Source of the DNA: Bacillota bacterium
GTDB taxonomy: Bacteria; Bacillota; Negativicutes; Sporomusales; Sporomusaceae
Assembly (NCBI GenBank): GCA_017889705.1
Contig: JAGGAB010000042.1
Location: forward strand, 1-64,000
Reading direction: 5' to 3'
Length of the DNA: 64,000 nucleotides
The notes under the pieces are model-generated. The model was given only the letters and a program-made list of their open reading frames with translations. It searched no databases and had not been told where the DNA came from. Below are positions 39,589-49,221 of the stretch, piece by piece. The number at the start of each line of letters is the position of its first letter. Positions within the stretch are counted from its first letter, which is position 1. Position numbers and translations under genes: made by a program.

Positions 39589-40824
39589 TTATGCGTATAA
39601 CGGATATTTCCGGCATAATTCGTTCACCATCGACCGCGCTTTGTCCTGTACGGCGCTATCTTCCGGATTGCTTAATGCCAGAGCAATTATATCGGCAATT
39701 TCCACCATATCAGCCTCAACCATGCCCCTTGAGGTAACGGCCGGCACACCGATACGTACACCGCTTGTTACCAGCGGACTTGCCGGGTCATTAGGAATCG
39801 CGTTCTTATTGACAGTAACGCCTACTTCATCTAGCAGGTGTTCTGCTTGTTTACCTGTTAAATTTTGTGCTCGCACATCAACCAACAAGAGGTGATTGTC
39901 GGTACCGCCCGAAACCAGAATAAAGCCTTTTTGTTTAAGACGTTCAGCCATAGCCTGGGCGTTTTTGATAATTTGTCCCTGGTAATTGCGGAATTCCTGG
40001 CTAAGTGCTTCCTTAAACGCTACCGCTTTGGCTGCAATCACATGCATTAACGGGCCGCCCTGTATCCCGGGGAAAACAGCTTTGTCAATGGCTTTTGCGT
40101 ACTGGGCACGACACATAATCAAGCCACCACGCGGCCCGCGCAGTGTCTTGTGGGTAGTTGTGGTAACAATATCAGCATGCGGTACCGGACTTGGATGAAA
40201 ACCGGCAGCCACTAGACCAGCAATATGCGCCATATCTACCATCAGCATGGTGCCGGCATCCCGGGCAATTTGACCCAGCCGTTCAAAATCAATAATGCGG
40301 GCATAGGCACTGGCACCAGCTACCAGCATCTTGGGTTTGTGCTTAAAGGCTAATTCGGCAACCTGATCATAATCAATCCGATGATTAACCGGATCAACAC
40401 CATAAGCAACTACATTAAAATATTGTCCGGAAAGACTTACCGGGCTGCCATGTGTCAGATGGCCGCCATGAGCAAGGTTCATACCCAAAATAGTATCTCC
40501 CGGTTTTAAAAAGGCAAAATACACAGCCGTGTTGGCCTGTGCGCCTGAATGCGGCTGAACATTGACATGTTCGGCTCCGAAGATTTCTTTGGCCCTGTCA
40601 ATAGCTAACTGTTCCACAACATCCACATATTCACAACCGCCATAATAACGATGTCCGGGATAGCCTTCGGCATATTTGTTGGTAAGTACCGAGCCTTGCG
40701 CCTCCATTACGGCTTTGCTGACAAAATTCTCAGATGCGATAAGCTCCAGCTTATTTTGCTGACGAGCACGCTCCTGGTCAATAGCCTTTTTTACGTCCGG
40801 ATCCACTCCTGCAAGTATTGTCAT
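39589..40824 (-). CDS. glyA: Serine hydroxymethyltransferase
   Basis: PLP enzyme interconverting serine and glycine and charging tetrahydrofolate with C1. 411 residues with [59 protein letters not shown] and the PLP-lysine motif [23 protein letters not shown] at 40824 with GGAGGAGG eight bases upstream; a longer frame to 40851 is not needed. It follows the ywlG gene. Confidence 0.97.
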   Translation of the reverse strand: MTILAGVDPDVKKAIDQERARQQNKLELIASENFVSKAVMEAQGSVLTNKYAEGYPGHRYYGGCEYVDVVEQLAIDRAKEIFGAEHVNVQPHSGAQANTAVYFAFLKPGDTILGMNLAHGGHLTHGSPVSLSGQYFNVVAYGVDPVNHRIDYDQVAELAFKHKPKMLVAGASAYARIIDFERLGQIARDAGTMLMVDMAHIAGLVAAGFHPSPVPHADIVTTTTHKTLRGPRGGLIMCRAQYAKAIDKAVFPGIQGGPLMHVIAAKAVAFKEALSQEFRNYQGQIIKNAQAMAERLKQKGFILVSGGTDNHLLLVDVRAQNLTGKQAEHLLDEVGVTVNKNAIPNDPASPLVTSGVRIGVPAVTSRGMVEADMVEIADIIALALSNPEDSAVQDKARSMVNELCRKYPLYA

Positions 40825-40859
40825 TAAAAATTCCTCCTCCAGATGTTGCACAGATTATG

Positions 40860-41414
40860 TTAGCATAGCTCGTAAATTGCACGTGCGCCGCCGATTAGTT
40901 TAGGTCTGGTATGGGCTGCCGTCAGATAGGCATGCCCAATATGTTTTTGTTCCAGGCGTACAGGAATGGCCACACGTTTAATGTGCATGCCAATAAGCGT
41001 ACTGCCAATATCAAGACCGGCATGAGCGGTAATATGTTCTACCACTACCGGATTTACAAATTCGCGCATGGCCTGAGCCGCCAGCGCGCCACCGGCTTTA
41101 GCCACCGGAATGACGGTAACTTGTTCAAGATGGTAGGTTCCAGCTGTCGACTGCTCGACAACCAGCGCCCGATTAAGATGTTCGCAGCATTGTATTGCCA
41201 AAGCAACCTGATTCCAGGAACAAACCTTCATAAGACTTGATAAAATTCGGGCAGCCACCACATCAGAACCATAAGAGCCAATGCGTTTGCCTTGTACTTC
41301 ACTGGTACTGCAGCCCACCACCAGAATATTGCCGGGTTTTAGCTGCGCCCTCTTTATCAGTTCTTCAGCCGCCTGCGTTGTCTGCCGGCCAATTGTCGCC
41401 AGGTCTGTATCCAT
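40860..41414 (-). CDS. ywlG: YwlG/UPF0340 (TIGR01440) family protein
   Basis: Conserved Firmicute protein of unknown function, here 184 residues. Characteristic blocks are NILVVGCSTSEVQGKRIGSY, LAIQCCEHLNRALVVE, VAKAGGALAAQAMREFVNPV and GLDIGSTLIGMHIKRVAIPV. It is cytosolic with no membrane segment. I choose the ATG at 41414 with GAGG six bases upstream rather than the GTG at 41426. It lies between rpiB and glyA, exactly as in Bacillus subtilis. Confidence 0.92.
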   Translation of the reverse strand: MDTDLATIGRQTTQAAEELIKRAQLKPGNILVVGCSTSEVQGKRIGSYGSDVVAARILSSLMKVCSWNQVALAIQCCEHLNRALVVEQSTAGTYHLEQVTVIPVAKAGGALAAQAMREFVNPVVVEHITAHAGLDIGSTLIGMHIKRVAIPVRLEQKHIGHAYLTAAHTRPKLIGGARAIYELC

Positions 41415-41502
41415 TGGTTTCCTCACTCCAATTTACATACATATGTATACGTTTGCAAGCGGTATCAATACACCACCTGCCTGTTAGCTGCCAGTCCTGT
41501 AG

Positions 41503-41943
41503 TTAATTTTTTTCTAATTCCATAATCTTGTCCACCCGGCAAGTATGACGCCCTCCGGCAAATTCGGTTTTAAGCCATACTTCGACAATCATCCTGGCCA
41601 GGCCACAGCCAATCACACGTTCTCCCAGTGTCAAAATGTTGGCATCATTATGTTCCCGCGACATTTGTGCAGAAAAAACATCATTACAGAGAGCTGCCCT
41701 AATGCCCTTGATTTTATTAGCTGCGATACTAACACCAATACCTGTCCCGCACACAATAATGCCCCGTTCATACTCACCGCCGGCCACTGCTTCGGCTACT
41801 TGACGGGAGATGTCGGGGTAGTCAACCGACGCCGAGGTATATGTGCCAAAATCATGGCTGTCTACCTTAAGTTCGTCTAGCAAAACCTTAATTTCTTCTT
41901 TTAATCGCAAACCGCCATGGTCGCTGCCAATTGCAACTTTCAT
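41503..41943 (-). CDS. rpiB: Ribose-5-phosphate isomerase B
   Basis: Interconverts ribose-5-P and ribulose-5-P (LacA/RpiB family). 146 residues with GSDHGGLRLKEEIKVLLDEL, FGTYTSASVDYPDISRQVAE, the catalytic Cys in GIIVCGTGIGVSIAANKIKG and ALCNDVFSAQMSREHNDANI. Full length. It follows the ywlE-type phosphatase gene by 52 bp, matching the Bacillus order. Confidence 0.95.
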   Translation of the reverse strand: MKVAIGSDHGGLRLKEEIKVLLDELKVDSHDFGTYTSASVDYPDISRQVAEAVAGGEYERGIIVCGTGIGVSIAANKIKGIRAALCNDVFSAQMSREHNDANILTLGERVIGCGLARMIVEVWLKTEFAGGRHTCRVDKIMELEKN

Positions 41944-41995
41944 TACAGTAACACTTCCTATCTATATTTGCGCATCTTTTCTCATTCAACGCTAA

Positions 41996-42475
41996 TCACT
42001 TTTTTCCTGCTAATTTTACAATTTTTCCCCAGGACAAGTTTAGCAGTTGCTGCAGTTGCTGTGCACAACTATAGTACTCAGCTTCGCTGCCGCCAAACGG
42101 ATCTGTAACATCGCCTGTCACACCGGCAAACTCAGTTAGCGTATATATTTTCCCTGTCATACCAGTTACTTCTGCCACCGGCAGCAGACCAAATATCGCT
42201 CGTTTATGAGCATTTGTCATCGCAAGCACCAAATCTGCCTCTCGTAGCTCTGCCACATCAAGTTGTTTGGAATAATGCTTGTCCAATTGCAAGCCGTTCT
42301 GGCGCATGATAGTTTGCGCATGCTTTGAAGCAGGCTGCTGCCAGGCCGAAACACCTGCAGAATCCACAACAACTTCACCGTCCAGGCCCGCCTTTTTAAC
42401 CATGTCAGTAAGCAAAGCAGCCGCCATCGGGCTGCGGCAGGTATTGCCGGTACACACCAATAGAATCTTAAACAT
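41996..42475 (-). CDS. ywlE: Low-molecular-weight phosphatase, probably protein-arginine phosphatase (YwlE)
   Basis: 159 residues with the LMW-PTP loop VCTGNTCRSPMAAALLTDM and the general-acid Asp in DVTDPFGGSEAEYYSC. The Thr in C-T-G-N-T-C-R-S is the residue that distinguishes arginine phosphatase YwlE from tyrosine phosphatases (usually Ile there). The place between mntP and rpiB is that of ywlE. AAGGGG precedes the ATG. Confidence 0.92.
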   Translation of the reverse strand: MFKILLVCTGNTCRSPMAAALLTDMVKKAGLDGEVVVDSAGVSAWQQPASKHAQTIMRQNGLQLDKHYSKQLDVAELREADLVLAMTNAHKRAIFGLLPVAEVTGMTGKIYTLTEFAGVTGDVTDPFGGSEAEYYSCAQQLQQLLNLSWGKIVKLAGKK

Positions 42476-42588
42476 TGGTTTACCCCTTTCTATTTTGTGT
42501 CAGGAAAAATCTTCTCATACCTTGTTGTTACGCCAGTTTATATGTCGCAGCAGGCAAGCGCCGCTTCCGGCAGCTCCCGTTTTGCATA

Positions 42589-43185
42589 CTAGAAGATGGC
42601 CGTCCATAAAAGGTGTATTCCTAGTATTGTGAGCACGCCGCCACCAACCAATTCCGCCCTGCGGCCGATATAGCGCCCCAGCTTACGGCCTAAGCCCAGC
42701 CCAAAGAGCGCAATAACAAAAATCACACTTCCTAAAATCAGGCTCAGCCTAAGCAAATCAACGTCAATCATTCCCAGACTGAATCCTGCCGCCAGTGCGT
42801 CAATACTGACACTGGCAGCCAACAGCACCAGTGTTGCTCCCTGCAAAGGGCTGCCGTCCACAACTTCTTTCCGGCCCTGCATATTATCTTTAACCATATT
42901 GACGCCTAAACAAACCAGCACCAGAGCACCGATAATCGCCGCAAAATTTTGCACACTGGCAGCCGGCCAGTCGATATGGTAGGCGCCGACATGTTCAACA
43001 ATACTTCCCAGCCAATGCCCGATATGGTATCCTATCAAAATCATGATAATGTGAAAAAGGGCAAACACCAACGCCGAACGCAAAATCAGCAGCCGGCGCA
43101 CTTTATTCATACCAATAGGCACAGCTACCGAAAACAAATCTGTTCCCAGCGCCATGCTCAGGACAACCAGTTCAAACCAGCTCAT
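42589..43185 (-). CDS. mntP: MntP-type manganese efflux pump
   Basis: 198 residues with six membrane segments; the two MntP repeats carry VLSMALGTDLFSVAVPIGMN and LAASVSIDALAAGFSLGMID, with the conserved Asp in each. Exports Mn2+. ATG at 43185 after GGAGGTG; the frame extends to 43245 without support. It corresponds to ywlD of Bacillus subtilis. The 64 bp to the upstream gene are too short for a yybP-ykoY riboswitch. Confidence 0.92.
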   Translation of the reverse strand: MSWFELVVLSMALGTDLFSVAVPIGMNKVRRLLILRSALVFALFHIIMILIGYHIGHWLGSIVEHVGAYHIDWPAASVQNFAAIIGALVLVCLGVNMVKDNMQGRKEVVDGSPLQGATLVLLAASVSIDALAAGFSLGMIDVDLLRLSLILGSVIFVIALFGLGLGRKLGRYIGRRAELVGGGVLTILGIHLLWTAIF

Positions 43186-43249
43186 CTTACCACCTCCGCT
43201 GGTAATGTATATGTACCGGTGGCAGGCAATATGAGCAATCCTCATCAGG

Positions 43250-44311
43250 TTACTCGCGAATAATACGATATCCTGCTGCTTTGCGCAGCCTGTTCATAAC
43301 AGCAAGTCCCAGTCCCTTTTCGGCAAGACCTTCGGCATAAATGACATCTACCGGCGCATTGTCAAAACTCCTGAGATTCTCATACAAATTTGCAGCAATA
43401 ACAGTCGCATCACCACGTCGCCCATAGACTGCTGTTCTAACCTCTGGCGGCAGACTATCTGCCAACTCGGCCGACACGATTGCGCCAACAGTTTTTCCTG
43501 TGGCCAGAGCCTGGTCAATCTCGCGTTTTATCAGCCTGGCTGCAGTCACAGGTTCGCTTTCCACCAAAAAAAGCGGTGCCGCCGGCGCATAATGCGTGTA
43601 TTTCATTCCCGGCGACTTAGGAATAGCCTGGGCACCGGCCAGTGTCGGATCAACCTCGACTTCGCCGAGCACCTCCACAAGCATTTCATAGGTAATGCCG
43701 CCAGGCCGAAGGAGGGTCGGCACCGGAGTAGTGCAATCCACTACTGTTGATTCTACGCCAATATCACAGGAGCCAGCATCAATTACAGCGGCAATTTTTC
43801 CCTCAATATCCGCCAGTACCGCCTGTGCGGTTGTCGGACTTGGCCGTCCTGAAGTATTGGCACTGGGAGCTGCAATCGGTACGCCGGCCAGCCGTATCAA
43901 TTCTCTTGCAACCAGAGAAGATGGCAGTCGGATAGCCACTGTATCGAGGCCACCTGTCACAACATCAGGCACAATTGGCTGACGTTTAACCACAATAGTA
44001 AGCGGTCCTGGCCAGTAGCGTTCTATCAACGCCGCCGCATTAGGCGGAACGTGCGCTGCCAGTGTTGTCAATTTATCAACAGCATCAATATGTAAAATAA
44101 GCGGATTATCACTGGGCCGCCCTTTGGCTGCAAAAATAGCTTTTACCGCCTGTTCATTCAGTCCATTGGCACCAAGACCATATACCGTCTCAGTTGGAAA
44201 AGCCACAAGCCGACCTTGTTGCAGCATAGCAGCCGCTTTCGCCAAAATCTCCAGGTCCGGTTTAACCGGATCAACTTTAAAATATTCAGTATGCAATCTA
44301 TTCATCTCCAT
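43250..44311 (-). CDS. ywlC: Threonylcarbamoyl-AMP synthase (Sua5/YwlC)
   Basis: First enzyme for the t6A modification of ANN-decoding tRNAs. 353 residues: YrdC domain (about 20-210) with GRLVAFPTETVYGLGANGL, AAKGRPSDNPLILHI, and AAPSANTSGRPSPTTAQAVL, then the Sua5 C-terminal domain (about 235-350; SPGMKYTHYAPAAPLFLVES). Long Sua5 form like YwlC. It follows prmC by 21 bp. Confidence 0.96.
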   Translation of the reverse strand: MEMNRLHTEYFKVDPVKPDLEILAKAAAMLQQGRLVAFPTETVYGLGANGLNEQAVKAIFAAKGRPSDNPLILHIDAVDKLTTLAAHVPPNAAALIERYWPGPLTIVVKRQPIVPDVVTGGLDTVAIRLPSSLVARELIRLAGVPIAAPSANTSGRPSPTTAQAVLADIEGKIAAVIDAGSCDIGVESTVVDCTTPVPTLLRPGGITYEMLVEVLGEVEVDPTLAGAQAIPKSPGMKYTHYAPAAPLFLVESEPVTAARLIKREIDQALATGKTVGAIVSAELADSLPPEVRTAVYGRRGDATVIAANLYENLRSFDNAPVDVIYAEGLAEKGLGLAVMNRLRKAAGYRIIRE

Positions 44312-44332
44312 GAAAAAACCAATTCTCCCAGC

Positions 44333-45187
44333 TTAAAGCAGCCGGAAAACTACAACTCGTTCAATACCGGCGTAATCCTTGATAATAGCTTCGGTTGTCA
44401 GTCTGTTTCCGGCATTAGCCAGCGCGGCAACTTCCTTTGCCTGGTTAATTCCTACTTCCACGGCAATAAATCCACCTGGGCGAATATATTCTGCCCCCGC
44501 AGACACAATCCGGCGATAAAAATCAAGACCGTCTGCTCCGCCTGCCAGCGCCATATGCGGCTCCTGCCGGACCTCCGGACTAAGTCCGGCAATATCGCCA
44601 TCCGGAATATACGGCGGATTCGATATAATCGCATCAAATTTTTGCCCGGTTAAGGGCTGCAGCATATCTCCCTTTAGACAGGTCAGCCGGTCTTTAACCC
44701 CATGCCTCACGGCATTTTCCCCGGCAACCGTTAACGCTTCCGACGAAATATCAACTGCCACCCCCACAGCAGCGCTTAGCTTTGCAAGAATACTGACAAT
44801 AATAGCCCCGCTGCCTGTTCCCAGATCGGCAATCGCCGGTGCATTAGCTAAGGCTAGTCGGTCAAGTGCGGCTTCCACCAGAATTTCGGTATCAGGCCGG
44901 GGAATCAGCACAGCCGGACTAACCACAAAATCCATCCCCATAAATTCCTTATAACCGTTAATATAAGCAACCGGCGCATGCGTAGCCCGCTGTTTAACAG
45001 CCTGTCGGTAGGCTGCCAGTTCGCCCGTAGTTAGTGGTTGATCAAAATGGGTATAGAGATACAGTCTGTCCTTACCCAGTATATGGCAAAGCAGCACCTC
45101 GGCATCCAGGCGGGGATTATCCATCCCCTTGGAGCCGAAGTACTGCCTAGTCCAATTTACAATTGAAGATATCGTCCATTCTTCCAT
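44333..45187 (-). CDS. prmC: PrmC, peptide chain release factor glutamine methyltransferase
   Basis: Methylates the Gln of the GGQ motif in release factors. 284 residues: N-terminal helical domain (LDAEVLLCHILGKDR) and SAM-dependent domain with IADLGTGSGAIIVSILAKLS and the catalytic IISNPPYIPDGDIAGLSPEV. The ATG overlaps the prfA stop by one base (TAATG), so the two are translationally coupled. Confidence 0.97.
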   Translation of the reverse strand: MEEWTISSIVNWTRQYFGSKGMDNPRLDAEVLLCHILGKDRLYLYTHFDQPLTTGELAAYRQAVKQRATHAPVAYINGYKEFMGMDFVVSPAVLIPRPDTEILVEAALDRLALANAPAIADLGTGSGAIIVSILAKLSAAVGVAVDISSEALTVAGENAVRHGVKDRLTCLKGDMLQPLTGQKFDAIISNPPYIPDGDIAGLSPEVRQEPHMALAGGADGLDFYRRIVSAGAEYIRPGGFIAVEVGINQAKEVAALANAGNRLTTEAIIKDYAGIERVVVFRLL

Positions 45188-46254
45188 TATTCTACATCCC
45201 GCAGTTTCTCGCTTTGTCCGACAGATACCAGTGCCGAAATAAGTTCATCCAATTCGCCATTCAAAATAAAATCAAGCTTGTGCAGTGTCAGACCAATACG
45301 GTGATCGGTAACTCGTCCCTGGGGAAAATTATAAGTACGGATACGTTCACTGCGGTCACCGGTACCAACCTGACTCTTGCGGTTTTCTGCCACTTCGGCG
45401 GCCTGCTCGGCCTGCGCCAGTTCCAGCAAGCGGGCTCTTAATACTCGCATCGCCTTGTCTTTATTTTTAAGCTGTGATTTTTCATCCTGGCATTGCACCA
45501 CTACCCCTGTCGGTAAGTGGGTAATACGTACCGCTGATTCGGTTTTGTTAACATGCTGACCGCCAGCGCCGCTGGCGCAGTAGGTGTCAATCCGCAGGTC
45601 ATTGGGATTAACGTCAATATCTACATCTTCGGCTTCCGGCAACACCGCCACAGTTACCGTTGAAGTATGAATCCGGCCGCTTGATTCGGTGGTCGGTACG
45701 CGCTGCACACGATGCACACCGCTTTCATATTTGAGCTTGGAATACGCTCCATCACCCTGGATAGAGAATACTACTTCCTTGAATCCGCCCAGTTCAGGCG
45801 CGTTGGCATCCAGCATTTCGGTGCGCCAGCCCTGATTTTCGGCATAACGGGTATACATGCGGAATAAGTCGCCGGCAAACAGTGCAGCCTCATCGCCGCC
45901 GGCACCGCCCCGAATTTCCACAATTACGTTTTTGTCATCATTGGGATCTTTAGGCAACAGTAAAATCCGCAGTTCTTCCTCCAGACCGCCGATTTTTCCT
46001 TGAGCCTCATGGTATTCGGCTTCCACCATTTCCCGGAACTCATCGTCAAGTTTGTCTTTGAGCATTTCCTTGGCATCGGCAATCGCCTGCAGCGTTTGTT
46101 TGTATTCCCGAAACTTTTCCACAACCAACGTCATTTTGCTATGGGCTTTGGTCAGTTTCTGCCACTCGACCATATCGGCCATGACTTCCGGGTCGCTGAT
46201 CCGGCCTTCCAGCTCGAGAAATTTATCTTCCAGCGCCTGCAATTTATCCAGCAT
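45187..46254 (-). CDS. prfA: Peptide chain release factor 1
   Basis: Terminates translation at UAA and UAG. 355 residues with the codon-recognition region [18 protein letters not shown] (P-x-T motif as P-T-T) and the catalytic GGQ in [20 protein letters not shown]. Full length. GAGGTG precedes the ATG; the start overlaps the 3' end of the DUF1385 gene. Confidence 0.97.
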   Translation of the reverse strand: MLDKLQALEDKFLELEGRISDPEVMADMVEWQKLTKAHSKMTLVVEKFREYKQTLQAIADAKEMLKDKLDDEFREMVEAEYHEAQGKIGGLEEELRILLLPKDPNDDKNVIVEIRGGAGGDEAALFAGDLFRMYTRYAENQGWRTEMLDANAPELGGFKEVVFSIQGDGAYSKLKYESGVHRVQRVPTTESSGRIHTSTVTVAVLPEAEDVDIDVNPNDLRIDTYCASGAGGQHVNKTESAVRITHLPTGVVVQCQDEKSQLKNKDKAMRVLRARLLELAQAEQAAEVAENRKSQVGTGDRSERIRTYNFPQGRVTDHRIGLTLHKLDFILNGELDELISALVSVGQSEKLRDVE

Positions 46255-47134
46255 TTGTTTTCACCTCTATATCTTGGTCGGGGCGCACAGCATTTAGTGC
46301 TGCGATAGCTACTTCAATCTGATCGTCGCTGGGCTCACGAGTGGTTAGCTGTTGCAGCCACAGACCTGGCGTAATGGCACAAGTCACCCAACGGGCTTTG
46401 CTGCGTCCGGCAAACCGGATAATTTCGTAGGCAATACCGGCCACAACCGGCAGTAAAACAACCCTCGATAAAATCCGCAGCCACAGGTCAGGCCAACCTA
46501 AAAAGGCGAACATAATAATACTTACCACCATGACAATAAGCAAAAAGTTAGTGCCGCACCGCGGATGCAGGCGGCTGTATTTGCGAATATTTTCTACTGT
46601 CAGTTCCTCGCCGGCTTCATAGGCGTGAATGGTTTTATGCTCAGCACCATGGTATTGAAATACCCGCTGAATATCTTTCATGAGCGATATTCCCCAAATA
46701 TATAGGAAAAAGATAACCAGCCGCAAAATTCCCTCAAAGGTGTTAAGCAGCCGGGAATCAGTCACAGCACTATGAATATATTTAGCCGCAAAAGTCGGGA
46801 TAACGACAAACAGTACAATTGCCAGACCTAGTGAAAATATCATGGTCATAGCAATTTCCTTTGTAGACAAGGTCTCTTCTTCTTCGCCGGCCGCCTGCGC
46901 GGAAAACGACAAAGCCTTAAGCCCGTATATCAACGATTCGGCTAAAGCAACCACACCGCGAATCATAGGTTTTTTCAAAATAGGATAACGGTCGGCAATG
47001 GAAGTCAACCGTTCCTGTTGAATTGCAATATTGCCGGACGGTTCGCGCACGGCAGTAGCGATAACTTTCGGACCACGCATCATGACACCTTCGATGACAG
47101 CCTGACCGCCAACAAAAGGTTTTTTCTCGCTCAT
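46244..47134 (-). CDS. DUF1385 (YqhQ-like) membrane protein
   Basis: 296 residues with [20 protein letters not shown] at the start and several membrane helices (about 95-120, 135-155, 195-235). The conserved [20 protein letters not shown] (H-G-A-E-H) and [14 protein letters not shown] mark DUF1385. The family's function is unsettled; B. subtilis YqhQ is a member. In many Firmicutes this gene lies between rpmE and prfA, as here. Confidence 0.9.
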   Translation of the reverse strand: MSEKKPFVGGQAVIEGVMMRGPKVIATAVREPSGNIAIQQERLTSIADRYPILKKPMIRGVVALAESLIYGLKALSFSAQAAGEEEETLSTKEIAMTMIFSLGLAIVLFVVIPTFAAKYIHSAVTDSRLLNTFEGILRLVIFFLYIWGISLMKDIQRVFQYHGAEHKTIHAYEAGEELTVENIRKYSRLHPRCGTNFLLIVMVVSIIMFAFLGWPDLWLRILSRVVLLPVVAGIAYEIIRFAGRSKARWVTCAITPGLWLQQLTTREPSDDQIEVAIAALNAVRPDQDIEVKTNAG

Positions 47135-47172
47135 GCTCTTCCGCCCTCCTTATTCTTGTTTGTATATAAGTA

Positions 47173-47196
47173 CAGCAGAGCATTCCTGCTCTGCTG
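47173..47196 (-). terminator. Hairpin after rpmE
   Basis: CAGCAGAGCA-TTCC-TGCTCTGCTG, a perfect 10-bp stem between rpmE and the DUF1385 gene, followed by TACTTATATAC on the minus strand. The weak T-run suggests partial termination. Confidence 0.55.
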
Positions 47197-47226
47197 CCCA
47201 GATGTTGTTCAGTTAGCTAAGCTGCT

Positions 47227-47436
47227 TTATTCCTTGGTCGCGCTACCAAAACGTTTGTTGAATCTTTCCACGCGGCCGCCAGCTGCGATTTGACGCTGTT
47301 GACCGGTATAGAACGGGTGGCATTTAGAACATACATCTACACGCAGTTCTTTTTTAACCGAACCGGTAACAAATGTATTGCCACAACCGCAAACAACTTT
47401 GGCTTCACTGAATTGGGGATGAATTTTTTCTTGCAT
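47227..47436 (-). CDS. rpmE: Ribosomal protein bL31
   Basis: 69 residues starting [20 protein letters not shown] and continuing with [15 protein letters not shown]. Cysteines CGC and CSKC make it the zinc-binding (C+) form. ATG at 47436 with AGGTG six bases upstream; the GTG at 47445 lies inside that site. It is the first gene of the prfA group. Confidence 0.97.
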   Translation of the reverse strand: MQEKIHPQFSEAKVVCGCGNTFVTGSVKKELRVDVCSKCHPFYTGQQRQIAAGGRVERFNKRFGSATKE

Positions 47437-47520
47437 GTCTTGCACCTCACTTTATTAAAGCCACTAAAAATCAATTTATGCCTTGTAATTATAGCATATC
47501 AAATTACGCTATGCAAGTTA

Positions 47521-47546
47521 TCTTACGGTATTTTCTTACGGTATTT
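47521..47546. repeat. Perfect tandem duplication of 13 bp
   Basis: TCTTACGGTATTT occurs twice directly in tandem in the gap upstream of rpmE. Likely a replication-slippage product with no evident function. Confidence 0.6.
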
Positions 47547-47641
47547 TTGCTAATATCTCTGCAAAAATTCGGGTGAGCTCGAGATTACACCTGGTGGCGC
47601 CAGCATAAGCCAACATCCCTTTGCTTAGCCAAAAACCGGCA

Positions 47642-48256
47642 TTAAACGCCAGCCACCAGACTATAGCCCAAATATGCCGCTGCTCCCCAAATAAATACAG
47701 CCGAAAATTTTCCAATTATCGCCAGAAAACTGCCTGAACTATCAAGACTTCCCAGCAGACGCCCGGCAAAGGCTAACCCGAAAAACCACAGCCAGGATAC
47801 CAATATGCAGGCTGAAGTGAACAAAATTTTGCCGTCGTCCGTATACTGTAATGAACTGGTGCCAATCACCCCAATGGTGTCTAAGATAGCGTGCGGGTTT
47901 AACAGCGACACCGAAGCGGCAAACATAATCTGCTTGGCAGGAGACAAGCCGCCGGTTGCGGCCAACTCACCCTCACCATTACTTTGCCAGGCAGCCCAGC
48001 CCATATAAACTAAAAATATAAAACCCCCGACCAGCAGTGCGGTTTTCAGCCAAGCAAAACTGAGTATTACCAGCGAAACTCCCAGTACAGCCGCCAAAAT
48101 AAGCAGCGTATCGCAAATACCTGCTGTCACCACTGCCGGCATAGCCTGCCACAGCGAAGCCTGCAGCGCCCCCTGGTTAAAAACAAATAGATTTTGTACA
48201 CCTAATGGCAATATCAGGCCAAATGCCAAAATAATACCATGGAAAAATGCCTCCAT
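47642..48256 (-). CDS. LysE/ArgO-family amino-acid exporter
   Basis: 204 residues with six membrane helices. GIILAFGLILPLGVQNLFVF and TAGICDTLLILAAVLGVSLV match the LysE/ArgO N-terminal half, and SLLNPHAILDTIGVIGTSSL the Asn-Pro-His-Ala motif of the fourth helix. Exports basic amino acids in characterised members; substrate here is not known. It follows the nitrilase-family gene by 20 bp. Confidence 0.88.
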   Translation of the reverse strand: MEAFFHGIILAFGLILPLGVQNLFVFNQGALQASLWQAMPAVVTAGICDTLLILAAVLGVSLVILSFAWLKTALLVGGFIFLVYMGWAAWQSNGEGELAATGGLSPAKQIMFAASVSLLNPHAILDTIGVIGTSSLQYTDDGKILFTSACILVSWLWFFGLAFAGRLLGSLDSSGSFLAIIGKFSAVFIWGAAAYLGYSLVAGV

Positions 48257-48276
48257 TATATCCTGTATTTCCCTCC

Positions 48277-49098
48277 TTAGCTTCGATACAGCTCTAGTCT
48301 GCGGTGGCGTAAGAGCGGTAGTTCTTCGCGCACTCTGTCTATTGTTCTAAAGTCAATTTTAGCCGTAATTACTGATTCCTCCTGATTGGCCATTGCCAGC
48401 ACCCTGGCCCAGGGGTCGGCAATGATCGAGTGCCCATAGGCTTTATATTCAGCCGCTGCATTTAATGCCGGGGACGCCCCAATTACGTACACCTGATTGT
48501 CAACTGCCCTGGCCCGCATAAGCAGTTCCCAGTGGGCAGGCCCGGTTATCGGCCCAAAAGCTCCCGGATAAACCAATATTTGTGCACCTTGCAATACCAT
48601 TGCTCTGGCCATTTCCGGAAAGCGCACATCATAGCAAATCGCCACGCCGATTTTCCCCATAAATGTATCCACCAGCGTCAGGCTGTCGCCGGCGGTCAGA
48701 GTCTTAGATTCCTGAAAAACCGTCCCATCCTTGATACTCACATCAAACAAATGGGCTTTACGATGGCGTCCGATTAGCGTCCCCTCTTCATTGAAGATAA
48801 AGCTGGTATTATAAATATTTCCGGCTTCATCACGTTCCGGAATGGAGCCGCCGACAAGGATGATCTGATGTTTTGCCGCACACTCAGCCAGCATATCAAT
48901 TGTCGGTCCATCCGGATAGATTTCTGCATACTCAGAAAACAGATCAGATTGGTAAGGGCAGTTAAACATCTCCGGCAATACCACCAAGTCACTGCCCTGG
49001 TCAACTGCCTCGGCAATCATCTGACTTGCTTTCCGAATATTAGCCTGTTTATCATTCACAACGCCTAATTGACAAATTCCTACAGTAAATATCGACAC
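48277..49098 (-). CDS. Carbon-nitrogen hydrolase (nitrilase superfamily, omega-amidase-like)
   Basis: 273 residues with the catalytic triad of the family: Glu in DLVVLPEMFNCPYQSDLF, Lys in IGRHRKAHLFDVSI and Cys in VAICYDVRFPEMARAMV. The sequence is closest in style to Nit2-type omega-amidases, which deamidate alpha-ketoglutaramate and similar acids. GTG at 49098 with GGAGGGG five bases upstream. It is probably co-transcribed with the LysE-type exporter. Confidence 0.9.
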   Translation of the reverse strand: MSIFTVGICQLGVVNDKQANIRKASQMIAEAVDQGSDLVVLPEMFNCPYQSDLFSEYAEIYPDGPTIDMLAECAAKHQIILVGGSIPERDEAGNIYNTSFIFNEEGTLIGRHRKAHLFDVSIKDGTVFQESKTLTAGDSLTLVDTFMGKIGVAICYDVRFPEMARAMVLQGAQILVYPGAFGPITGPAHWELLMRARAVDNQVYVIGASPALNAAAEYKAYGHSIIADPWARVLAMANQEESVITAKIDFRTIDRVREELPLLRHRRLELYRS

Positions 49099-49221
49099 AT
49101 TTACCCCTCCGTTCGTCATTTTTCTCTTCCTTTTGACCATATACCAAAATTAATTAAAAACTGAAGGATTTTCTACTACCTTCTGTCGAATAGAATTGCT
49201 AGTATATTAGGAGGCTCGATC

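Noticed and set aside
43186-43249. Possible manganese riboswitch before mntP
   Set aside because: Only 64 bp separate the genes; too short for a yybP-ykoY element and no fitting stems seen.
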